DNA from: JBAZCI01 sp041671025
GTDB lineage: Bacteria; Patescibacteriota; Patescibacteriia; UBA10025
Assembly: GCA_041671025.1 (NCBI GenBank)
Contig: JBAZCI010000042.1
Location: 1 to 7,217, forward strand
Length of the DNA: 7,217 nt
Reading direction: 5' to 3'
Shown piece by piece: positions 1 to 6,137 of this stretch. The notes under the pieces are model-generated. The model did not search any database and had not been told where the DNA came from. It saw only the letters and a program-made list of their open reading frames with translations. Numbering within the stretch: position 1 is the first letter of the stretch; each line of letters begins with the position of its first letter. A program made the position numbers and the translations under genes.

Positions 1-466
1 GATGAAGAGCGCAATTTTTGTCCGCCAAGACGGACTGAATGCCAACGACACGATTGCGCTACGTCGACTTTTGCGCGAACAGCAGGTCGAGTTTGTCGTG
101 CCAAAAAAAACGCTTCTCAAAAAAGCTCTGACTGATAACGGCATCGAATCGACGTTAGTTGACGGTTTTGCCGGCATTGTATCGGCAGCGTTCAGCACTG
201 AGGATGAAGTGCTCCCCGCAAAAACACTCCTTGAATTTAGCAAAAAGCATGCCACAGTGAAATTCTTGGGAGCGGTGGTAGGCAAGACGCCAATGACAGC
301 AGAGCAGTCGCTTGCTTTTGCCAAGCTCCCCGGTAAGAAGGACCTTATGGGAATGCTTGTGTCAGTGGTCAGCTCCCCGTTGCGCGGACTTGTCCAGGTC
401 ATGCAGGGTAATCTCCGGGGTTTGGTTGTCGCACTGAAGGCGATACAAGAAAAGAAACCCGCTTAA
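1..466 (+). CDS. rplJ: 50S ribosomal protein L10, 5'-truncated by the window edge
   Basis: L10 forms the base of the ribosomal stalk: its N-terminal domain binds 23S rRNA and its C-terminal helix carries L7/L12 dimers. The visible 154 residues start at the family block that usually reads 'K-S-x-x-F-V-x-x-x-G-L' (here KSAIFVRQDGLNANDTIALRRLLREQ) and continue through the conserved VxKKTLLKKAL segment. The first ATG, at position 2, falls at about residue 20 of a normal L10, so it is probably an internal Met and the true start lies upstream of the window. The C-terminal part (LRGLVVALKAIQEKKPA) fits the L7/L12-binding helix. The stop is TAA at 464-466. rplL follows after 42 bp, the usual bacterial order, so the two are probably co-transcribed. 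The leader where L10 autoregulation would act is outside the window. Confidence 0.95.
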   Translation, partial: MKSAIFVRQDGLNANDTIALRRLLREQQVEFVVPKKTLLKKALTDNGIESTLVDGFAGIVSAAFSTEDEVLPAKTLLEFSKKHATVKFLGAVVGKTPMTAEQSLAFAKLPGKKDLMGMLVSVVSSPLRGLVQVMQGNLRGLVVALKAIQEKKPA

Positions 467-508
467 TATTTATTTAATCACTTTTAATTACTAATTTTTA
501 TCACACCT

Positions 509-925
509 ATGGCAGACGAAACAACGAAGTCCCCGGTCGAAGTCCCCGAAAAGTTCAAACCGTTGGTAGAGCAGATCGAAAAGCTCACCGCACTCGAACT
601 TTCTGAACTTGTCAAAGTTCTTGAAGACAAATTCGGCGTATCAGCCCAGGCACCTATGATGATGGCGGGCGCCATGCCTGCAGCAGGCGGAGCAGGTGAA
701 GCCGCTGAGGAAAAGTCCTCTTTCAATGTCGAGCTTACGAGTGCCGGCGGAAACAAAATATCCGTCATTAAAGTCATTCGTGAAGTGACCCAAAAAGGAC
801 TCAAGGAAGCGAAGGACATGGTAGACGCAGCTCCTAAGGTTGTCAAAGAAGGAGCCACCAAAGAAGAAGCTGATGAGCTCAAGAAGAAGCTCGAGGAAGC
901 CGGAGCACAGGTTACACTGAAATAA
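509..925 (+). CDS. rplL: 50S ribosomal protein L7/L12
   Basis: This is the multicopy acidic stalk protein that recruits and stimulates translational GTPases such as EF-Tu and EF-G. The 138 residues show the complete domain order: an N-terminal helical dimerization and L10-binding domain (about residues 14-50, FKPLVEQIEKLTALELSELVKVLEDKFGV), a flexible Ala/Gly/Met-rich hinge (about 51-70), and the C-terminal factor-binding domain (about 71-138). The last contains the signature KISVIKVIREVTQKGLKEAKDMVDAAPKVVKEG and ends in AGAQVTLK. Length is slightly above the usual 120-130, mostly from an extended N-terminus (MADETTKSPVEVPE). The start is the only reasonable ATG. No Shine-Dalgarno sequence is visible before it; the 42-bp gap after rplJ is AT-rich. 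A strong terminator follows the stop. Confidence 0.97.
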   Translation: MADETTKSPVEVPEKFKPLVEQIEKLTALELSELVKVLEDKFGVSAQAPMMMAGAMPAAGGAGEAAEEKSSFNVELTSAGGNKISVIKVIREVTQKGLKEAKDMVDAAPKVVKEGATKEEADELKKKLEEAGAQVTLK

Positions 926-942
926 CCCTCCACGCGTAATTA

Positions 943-977
943 AAAACTCCCTTCTGCTCTACGCAGAAGGGAGTTTT
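943..977. terminator. Bidirectional intrinsic terminator between rplL and the convergent membrane-protein gene
   Basis: A perfect 15-bp inverted repeat is seen: AAAACTCCCTTCTGC (943-957), loop TCTAC (958-962), GCAGAAGGGAGTTTT (963-977). The GC-rich core is flanked by A-runs and T-runs, so either strand gives a stem followed by a U-tract. It sits 17 bp after the rplL stop and 16 bp before the 3' end of the opposing gene. It therefore probably terminates both transcripts. Confidence 0.93.
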
Positions 978-993
978 GTATAGGTTCGGTATG

Positions 994-3264
994 TTACTGC
1001 AAGGGGATCGAGAAGACTTTTGATCCGCTGAGTATGAACGCGTTATTCTCCTCAGTATCCACCGTGAGGTCTTTGGCGTTTGCAAACTGTTCAGATTGGA
1101 ATTGTTTTACGAATGCACCTTCTTTTGTAAATATGATCAGCCGTTTTGAAGATGAATCGAGGATATATATATTATCGCTTGCTTCATTTGTCCAGATGCG
1201 AGTGCCGCTCGTGAGTGCAGGGTCGATTGCTTCGAGCTGAAAAGTATCTACAGCGCCGCGCGTGTATTTTTGAACTGACCCATTTGCGAACAGAACGTAA
1301 ATGGATCCGTCTATGGCGAATGATCTCGCCTCGCTGAGTGTTGGCTGTGCATCTTGAAGCCATGCGGACGCAGCGCCGTATCCGTTCCCGCTCCGATTAG
1401 AACGCCATATCTGGTTATTAGCGATATCGAGCATGTAGAGCCTTGATTGATAATGCTCAATATCAATAATGTTCGAATTTTCCTGAGAAAACGTGAATGT
1501 CAAATCGCGGAGCGCTTTTGCGTTGATGGTGAATTCGTGTAGAGTATTCGCAGTTGTATAAAACAGCAATGTGTTACCTCCCGTGGGGCTCATATACTGG
1601 AAGACGTTGCCGGTATCAATGGATGCGTATATCTCAGCAGTCCCATTAAGCGGAGCCCGAAGAATATTTTTTGCCGACGATGAAAATGCAAATATCTCCT
1701 GACCTATCAGCGTGCTTCCGCTGATGTCTCCGGTGGGGAGGACGGAATTAAAATCGACTGCGACGGATGGCGTATCGATTCTGGTCAGACGACGGGCACG
1801 TTCCTGAAGCGTAGCAAGTCGCACAGTATACTCATCTGCACGTTTTTTCTGGTCGTCATTTTTTCGGGGAAGGTTGTTGATAAGCCCGGTGACTTCTCCG
1901 ATCCGATCAGATGCGGAAGCGTCGTTATTATAGGAAAATGCCGCATCTTCTTCGATGAGCAATTGGTCGATTCGAGCGGTAGTTGTTGCGTATTCCTCCT
2001 CGTTATTTGCTTGTAATGATCCTATGCCCATATTCACGACGCTCTGCGAAAAAATAAAAATAATGATCAAAGCGATTGCAAGTAAAATCTGTGTCCGCAT
2101 GGGCATCCGCTTAATGGCCATAATTATGCGTGAAGGAAGGTTGCCGATGTGTCTCGGAGCGTTGGTAATGGGGGAAGGACGGTCGGACGGGAAAAATGTT
2201 TTTCGCACTGTATGAATGCCATTGCCTATGCTCGCACCAATACGTGCCGCTACCTTGCCGATTGAACCCAGAGGAGAAGAGTGTTGTTCTGTGCGGACAG
2301 GCATTTGAGCGGGCGTATACTCTTTGAGATCCTCCGGAGCGGTGTGGTAGATTTTTGAACGTTTATGCCGTTTGCCGAAGGATGCAAAAAAATTGTCAAA
2401 CCACTCACCGCTTTTTTTCTTGAAATGGCTTGTCAGCGAAGGGGTAAGAAATTCTTGGGTCGTATGTTCCCGTTCGATTAGCCGATCCATTGATGTCTGC
2501 GGGGCAGAGTATCTCGTTGCCGACGGTGTAACGGGAACGCGTGAAAGGGGAGCGACTTGTTCACTCTGTTCGGCGCGCGCGGAAACAAGCACTGCGCCAA
2601 ACGCTGTTTGGTTGATATTCTCATTTAATGTAGAATCAAAAACCTGCATTGCGTCTTGCGGCTGATGTTCTACAATTATCCTGCGGAGCTTTTCCTGAGA
2701 GAAATAATCCAACAGTGAGGTCGTCGTCACAAACATGTGCTCGCCGGGTTGTATTTTTCCCGTGACAATATTTGAAAAGATTTTTAATGCGCCGACGGAC
2801 TCGTGGGGTTTTGGCGTTGTTTGTAAAATATCAATGATGCGCTCGTTGTGTATCAAGAACGCATGCACTCTGCCGTACTCGGCGAGGAGTACATGTTGGC
2901 CGTGAAGTACGATTGCGCAGATGTTTAACTGCTCATACCAATTTGATGCGTAGTCGGCAACTAACTCGCCGATTTTTTGATTTGTCTTCGCCAGTGCGTT
3001 TTCAAACGCGACCTCAGTATTTAATTCCTCCGACGTGTAGTATGCCGATTGGAGCTCTTTTTGGACTGCGTGAATAATGTCAACATTTAAAGATTCAGAA
3101 GTGCCTAGCTCTGCGAGTAACACAAGCTTACCCAGCATCTGTTCTTCAACTGGGGTTGGGTGGGCGATTGAAATATGGATGGTTGATCGGCTTGTGCCGG
3201 GCTCGCAGATGAGCAACTTCTCAATGTTCATAACCGCGGGCATAAAATCGCTGTTCACTTTCAA
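994..3264 (-). CDS. Single-pass membrane protein with degenerate PP2C-like N-domain and extracytoplasmic beta-propeller
   Basis: Function is unknown; the architecture resembles large proteins common in Patescibacteria. Residues about 28-230 look like a PP2C/SpoIIE-type fold: YEQLNICAIVLHGQHVLLAEYGRVHAFLIHNERI matches the strand pattern around the usual 'GDSRxYLxRxG'. The aspartates that bind the catalytic metals are not visible, so it is probably not an active phosphatase. Residues 231-385 are a polar, partly basic linker (KRHKRSK near 298-304). A single membrane helix spans about 391-411 (TQILLAIALIIIFIFSQSVV), preceded by KRMPMR, which suggests a cytoplasmic N-terminus. Residues 420-495 look helical. 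Residues 505-756 hold about six repeats such as DNIYILDSSSKRLIIFTKEGAFV, typical of NHL-like propellers. The longest frame begins with TTG (3264), with only a weak AAGAGA before it; ATG codons at 3243 and 3231 are alternatives. The start is therefore uncertain. Confidence 0.85.
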   Translation of the reverse strand: MKVNSDFMPAVMNIEKLLICEPGTSRSTIHISIAHPTPVEEQMLGKLVLLAELGTSESLNVDIIHAVQKELQSAYYTSEELNTEVAFENALAKTNQKIGELVADYASNWYEQLNICAIVLHGQHVLLAEYGRVHAFLIHNERIIDILQTTPKPHESVGALKIFSNIVTGKIQPGEHMFVTTTSLLDYFSQEKLRRIIVEHQPQDAMQVFDSTLNENINQTAFGAVLVSARAEQSEQVAPLSRVPVTPSATRYSAPQTSMDRLIEREHTTQEFLTPSLTSHFKKKSGEWFDNFFASFGKRHKRSKIYHTAPEDLKEYTPAQMPVRTEQHSSPLGSIGKVAARIGASIGNGIHTVRKTFFPSDRPSPITNAPRHIGNLPSRIIMAIKRMPMRTQILLAIALIIIFIFSQSVVNMGIGSLQANNEEEYATTTARIDQLLIEEDAAFSYNNDASASDRIGEVTGLINNLPRKNDDQKKRADEYTVRLATLQERARRLTRIDTPSVAVDFNSVLPTGDISGSTLIGQEIFAFSSSAKNILRAPLNGTAEIYASIDTGNVFQYMSPTGGNTLLFYTTANTLHEFTINAKALRDLTFTFSQENSNIIDIEHYQSRLYMLDIANNQIWRSNRSGNGYGAASAWLQDAQPTLSEARSFAIDGSIYVLFANGSVQKYTRGAVDTFQLEAIDPALTSGTRIWTNEASDNIYILDSSSKRLIIFTKEGAFVKQFQSEQFANAKDLTVDTEENNAFILSGSKVFSIPLQ

Positions 3265-3272
3265 TGATTCTC

Positions 3273-3301
3273 TTGATATATCAATAGTCTTATACTATAC
3301 T
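3273..3301 (+). promoter_or_regulatory. Sigma70-type promoter for the winged-helix/tsaB unit
   Basis: TTGATA (3273-3278), a 17-bp spacer and TATACT (3296-3301) give a near-consensus promoter on the plus strand. Transcription would start near 3308 and leave a leader of about 25 nt before the ATG at 3333. The assignment is from motif and spacing only. Confidence 0.7.
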
Positions 3302-3329
3302 AAATAGGCTCTAACGACAAGAATGACAA
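3301..3329 (-). promoter_or_regulatory. Candidate divergent promoter for the 756-residue membrane protein
   Basis: Read on the minus strand, TTGTCA (3329-3324), a 17-bp spacer and TATTTA (3306-3301) form a moderate sigma70 match. Its -10 shares base 3301 with the -10 of the plus-strand promoter, so the two polymerases could not bind together. The predicted start near 3294 gives a leader of about 30 nt to the TTG codon. The -10 is weaker than on the other strand, and TATAGT just downstream is an alternative. Confidence 0.45.
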
Positions 3330-3332
3330 AGT

Positions 3333-3893
3333 ATGCTTGAACACCTTTTTGGTTCACGAACGCGGGTTAAACTTTTACGAGTTTTTTTGACGAATACTGA
3401 TAAAAAGTACTTCGTACGGGAGCTCACGCGTAAAATCGGCGAACGGATAAATTCCGTACGCCGTGAATTGGACCACCTTTCATCGATTGACTTACTGCGG
3501 AGCGAGATCAAAGACCAAAAAAAATATTTTAGCGTCAATGACCAGCATATTCTTTTTCATGAATTGAAGGGTCTGATCGTAAAATCCCAATTGACACTCG
3601 AACATGATCTTGCGAAAAATCTTCGCTCGATCGGACAGATTTCCTTACTCATCCTCACAGGAATGTTTACGAGCGTTACCGCTGTGCAGACCGATTTATT
3701 AATTGTCGGTAAGGTTAATCGTGTACGCCTGAAGCGACTGATCAACCAATTTCGTAAAAACTTTGATCACCCGGTACGGTATACTGTTATGACTAAGAAA
3801 GAATATGAATACCGCAACAGCCTTACGGACAGATTTATTTTTGATATCTTAGACAACAAAAAAGTTGTTGTGATCGATAAAATGAAAACCTGA
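3333..3893 (+). CDS. Winged-helix DNA-binding protein with degenerate nucleotidyltransferase-like C-terminus
   Basis: The 186-residue protein is probably a small transcriptional regulator. Residues about 1-66 form a winged helix: LFGSRTRVKLLRVFLTN is the opening helix, YFVRELTRKIGERINSVRRELDHLSSIDLL is the helix-turn-helix with the recognition helix around 38-50, and KDQKKYFSVND is the wing. Residues about 105-180 (LLILTGMFTSVTAVQTDLLIVGKVNRVRLKRLI) follow the beta-strand and helix pattern of MNT/KNTase-type minimal nucleotidyltransferases. However, the G-S pair and the second carboxylate of the D-x-D motif are absent (D121-L-L only), so catalysis is unlikely and a ligand-sensing or structural role is inferred. 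It has a strong promoter but no clear Shine-Dalgarno. tsaB begins 3 bases after its TGA stop, so the two are surely co-transcribed. Targets are unknown; autoregulation of the divergent promoters is possible. Confidence 0.82.
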   Translation: MLEHLFGSRTRVKLLRVFLTNTDKKYFVRELTRKIGERINSVRRELDHLSSIDLLRSEIKDQKKYFSVNDQHILFHELKGLIVKSQLTLEHDLAKNLRSIGQISLLILTGMFTSVTAVQTDLLIVGKVNRVRLKRLINQFRKNFDHPVRYTVMTKKEYEYRNSLTDRFIFDILDNKKVVVIDKMKT

Positions 3894-3896
3894 TAC

Positions 3897-4304
3897 ATGT
3901 ATTTGTATCTTGATACTCGGCAATCTTTATCTATTCGCGTGTCCCTGCTAACTGCTATGGGGCATGTTGTTCGTACAGTTCACATTCGATCTCGTCAAAC
4001 TGCAGGGGGGATACTGGCCGGTATTTCAAAAGCTCTTGCGGCCGGCAACGTATCTGCCGCACAGCTTGATGCGGTAGTTGTGGAACAGGGTCCTGGGGGT
4101 TTTTCAACACTACGCGCAGGGGTAAGTATAGGAAATGCAGTTGCCTTTGCCCTCAAAAAAAAATGTATCGGCCTTGTTACGGCGGTGGAGCCCTTAAAGA
4201 TGCGTTTAGATAAGGCGCTAAAAGGACGAGTGAAGTATGCGTATATAGAGGAACCTTTTTATGGAAGCGAACCTTCCATCACAAAGCCGCGGAAATCAAT
4301 TTGA
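3897..4304 (+). CDS. tsaB: Short TsaB-like tRNA threonylcarbamoyladenosine (t6A) synthesis protein
   Basis: TsaB is the pseudo-ATPase partner of TsaD in making N6-threonylcarbamoyladenosine at position 37 of ANN-decoding tRNAs. The N-terminus MYLYLDTRQ.. is the usual first strand of the ASKHA fold, and residues 60-84 (VVVEQGPGGFSTLRAGVSIGNAVAF) match the family signature 'GPGSFTGLRIGxxxAKGLA'. At 135 residues it is much shorter than the usual 220 or so, lacking most of the second subdomain. It ends in PFYGSEPSITKPRKSI, which resembles the normal TsaB C-terminal 'P-x-Y-x-R/K-x-P' segment. This suggests an internally reduced lineage form rather than a broken gene. It follows the winged-helix gene by 3 bases, and its last 46 bp overlap the 3' end of the opposing polymerase gene. 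No terminator is seen after it. Confidence 0.82.
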   Translation: MYLYLDTRQSLSIRVSLLTAMGHVVRTVHIRSRQTAGGILAGISKALAAGNVSAAQLDAVVVEQGPGGFSTLRAGVSIGNAVAFALKKKCIGLVTAVEPLKMRLDKALKGRVKYAYIEEPFYGSEPSITKPRKSI

Positions 4305-5458
4305 TAGTTGGGTGTTTTCTCGTGTATTGGCCGTAGCTCACGTTCAATCGGCTCGGCAGGTTTTTTCGCGGTAGTATAGGCGAGAAGTGCGGGTGATGCG
4401 GGTAGTCGGACCGGCGTACGGGAAGGAAGCGATTCGGTACGTAAAACTCTGAAGGTAATTCCCTTTGCTTCATGAAGTTTGTATGAGATGCTCTGTATCA
4501 GGATACGGTATGCGGTGTGCATATCCTGTTTTTGTACTAACGGAAGACGGTAGGTTTGCTGTCGTGAAATGACCTTTCCGTCATGCATGTGCAATTGAAT
4601 GACCGCAGTCCGAAACTGATGGCCGGACAGTTTTATTTTCCCGTACAGACGGTCAATGATGCGGTCGATACGTCTATCGACATATTCCGCTATCTTTGGG
4701 GTCATCGCAATGCTTTTTGAAATTGAACGCGTCTCTCGGGGGTCTTCAACAGTTCGCGGATCAAATCCGTTAGCGGCGCTCCATAGCGTATGTCCTACGG
4801 GTCCGAATGTCTCAGTACACGCTGCCATGGGTGTCTTTGCCAGGTCGCCTATGCTCGATATGCCCATTCTGCGCAGAATAGAGGAAGTGCGCCCGCCGAT
4901 GCCCGGGAGTAATTCAATTGGCGCTGAGGAAATAAATTTTGCCTCATCGCCGACAGGCACAACGGTGAAACCGTTTCGCTCATTTCTTCTTGCCGCAATA
5001 CTCGCACACGTTTTTGTGCTGGCAATACCGATATGCGCATCCATTTCGAGCTCGTGCAAGATTGATTTGATAATATTGATTGCAAGGTATTGCGGTGCAA
5101 TCCAGAGGTGTTCATATCCCGTCATATCGATGTACGCTTCATCAAATCCCAACAATTCAATTTTACCGGAGAATCTTTTCAGAATTGAAATAAACTCGTT
5201 CGCAAAGTCTCCTATTTTTTTCATTTCTGGTTCAACGATTTGAACGGACGAGAAAGACTTCTGCATCTGTTCTACGCTTGTACCGGTGTTCATGCCAAGT
5301 TGGCGTGCGGCTTTATTTATTGCCAAAGGAAAGGTTGATTGTCGGTTGCGTACGACAAATGGTGTATTCCGTAGATCAGGACGGAGAGCTTCAATCGCAG
5401 AAGGGATGAAGTCGTCAATTTTTACACAGAGGATTGTTTTAAGAGGGGAGTATTTCAT
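4259..5458 (-). CDS. Y-family DNA polymerase (DinB/ImuB-like) with altered first catalytic motif
   Basis: This 399-residue protein has the full Y-family layout: palm and fingers (about 1-180), a helix-hairpin-helix thumb (183-208, LLPGIGGRTSSILRRMGISSIGDLAK) and a little-finger region (about 243-345). The second catalytic motif is intact (GFDEAYIDMTG, D106 and E107), as is the lysine in GIASTKTCASIAARRNERNG (K149). In the first motif, CVKIDDFIPSAIE, the metal-binding Asp of 'HxDMDxFFAxVE' aligns with K13. The nucleotide-binding Tyr of 'sYxAR' aligns with K49 (INKAAR), though R52 remains. Activity is therefore doubtful and an ImuB-like accessory role is possible. No beta-clamp peptide was recognised. 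It follows lexA by 42 bp in the same direction and reading frame, with a putative LexA site one base before the ATG. No Shine-Dalgarno is at normal spacing. The 3' end overlaps tsaB. Confidence 0.88.
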   Translation of the reverse strand: MKYSPLKTILCVKIDDFIPSAIEALRPDLRNTPFVVRNRQSTFPLAINKAARQLGMNTGTSVEQMQKSFSSVQIVEPEMKKIGDFANEFISILKRFSGKIELLGFDEAYIDMTGYEHLWIAPQYLAINIIKSILHELEMDAHIGIASTKTCASIAARRNERNGFTVVPVGDEAKFISSAPIELLPGIGGRTSSILRRMGISSIGDLAKTPMAACTETFGPVGHTLWSAANGFDPRTVEDPRETRSISKSIAMTPKIAEYVDRRIDRIIDRLYGKIKLSGHQFRTAVIQLHMHDGKVISRQQTYRLPLVQKQDMHTAYRILIQSISYKLHEAKGITFRVLRTESLPSRTPVRLPASPALLAYTTAKKPAEPIERELRPIHEKTPNYQIDFRGFVMEGSLP

Positions 5459-5459
5459 A

Positions 5460-5475
5460 CCGAATAAAAACCGAA
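5460..5475 (-). promoter_or_regulatory. Putative LexA operator upstream of the polymerase gene
   Basis: The coding-strand sequence TTCGGTTTTTATTCGG is two direct TTCGG half-sites 11 bp apart. It is identical over 16 bp to the sequence in the lexA promoter at 6145-6160. It ends one base before the ATG of the polymerase, so a bound repressor would block initiation or elongation there. Assignment to LexA is inferred from location and repetition only. No convincing separate promoter could be identified around it; TATATT (5479-5474) is a possible -10 without a good -35. Confidence 0.6.
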
Positions 5476-5495
5476 TATAAAAAGTAAAAAAATAT

Positions 5496-5502
5496 ACCTC
5501 CT
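5496..5502 (-). promoter_or_regulatory. Strong Shine-Dalgarno match overlapping the lexA stop codon
   Basis: On the minus strand AGGAGGT overlaps the lexA TAG stop. It is 37 nt from the polymerase ATG, too far for normal use, and no ATG, GTG, TTG or CTG occurs in any frame in between. The spacer is almost pure T/A. It may be a standby site, a relic, or a sign that the start codon is unusual. Confidence 0.5.
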
Positions 5503-6121
5503 ACACTGCAGCAAATTTTCGAATAATGCCCATAACCTTACCCTGGATAATGACATTTTTCACGAATCGAGGCTTATACTTCTCATTTGCCGGTTGCAGT
5601 CTGATGAGATTCTTTTGCCGATACATGCGCTTAAGGGTCGCGGTCCCATCGTCAAGCAATGCAACAACCATATCGCCATCGCGGGCATAGTCTGTCTTTT
5701 CCACGATGACTAAATCTCCGTCGGCGATCATGCTTTCAATCATCGAATCTCCTTTTACTTTGAGCAGGTAGGCATTTTTATTGCCTACAAGTTCTTTGGG
5801 CAGGGGAATCTCTTCGTGCCGGTCTTCGAGCGCTTCAATGGGTTCACCGGCGGTGATCATGCCGAGCAAGGGTACGAGGACAGAAGCTGAATGAAGTTCA
5901 GTATTGTTTTCGGGAATAGTGATACCTCTGCCGGTATGCTCGTCGCGCTTGATAAATCCGCGTTCTTCGAGAAATTGCAGATGCTCATGTACAGTAGCAA
6001 GCGAGGATAGCTTAAATTCTTTGGCGATCTCAGAAAGAGTAGGCGCATAGTTATGCTCGCCAATATACTTAGTTAAGTAGGTGAGGATTTTTTGTTTTTT
6101 ATTTGGGAGAATAAATGCCAT
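5501..6121 (-). CDS. lexA: LexA repressor, SOS-response regulator
   Basis: LexA represses DNA-damage genes until RecA-stimulated self-cleavage inactivates it. The 206 residues match a complete LexA. An N-terminal winged helix spans about 1-70, with SEIAKEFKLSSLATVHEHLQFLEERGFI carrying the helix-turn-helix and recognition helix (about 40-52). The C-terminal S24 latch-type protease domain has the A91-G92 cleavage bond (GMITAGEPIEA), nucleophile S126 (KGDSM) and general base K164 (GTATLKR). All catalytic features are intact. The recognition helix (SLATVHEHL) resembles Gram-positive LexA more than the E. coli type. The ATG at 6121 is chosen because MAFILPNKKQKILTYL is the usual start of the first helix. 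There is no Shine-Dalgarno, and the predicted transcript start leaves only about 10 nt of leader. The promoter holds a 16-bp box shared with the downstream polymerase gene, pointing to self-regulation. Confidence 0.96.
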   Translation of the reverse strand: MAFILPNKKQKILTYLTKYIGEHNYAPTLSEIAKEFKLSSLATVHEHLQFLEERGFIKRDEHTGRGITIPENNTELHSASVLVPLLGMITAGEPIEALEDRHEEIPLPKELVGNKNAYLLKVKGDSMIESMIADGDLVIVEKTDYARDGDMVVALLDDGTATLKRMYRQKNLIRLQPANEKYKPRFVKNVIIQGKVMGIIRKFAAV

Positions 6122-6124
6122 AGG

Positions 6125-6134
6125 TTTACGTAAA
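6125..6134. promoter_or_regulatory. Palindrome at the predicted lexA transcription start
   Basis: TTTACGTAAA is a perfect 10-bp palindrome, with flanking GG...CC almost extending it, placed between the lexA -10 element and the ATG. It covers the inferred start site and could bind another regulator, but a palindrome of this length can easily occur by chance. Confidence 0.3.
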
Positions 6135-6137
6135 ACC

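Noticed and set aside
484..933. 149-residue minus-strand open frame rich in serine
   Set aside because: It is antisense to rplL; the Ser/Ala-rich product is the mirror of a Lys/Glu-rich coding sequence.
4656..5243. 195-residue plus-strand open frame
   Set aside because: It lies antisense to the Y-family polymerase gene, has no family resemblance, and its composition is that of a reverse-complement shadow.
5466..5500. T-rich stretch after lexA as an intrinsic terminator
   Set aside because: No stable GC-rich stem precedes the T-run, so lexA and the polymerase are better regarded as potentially co-transcribed.
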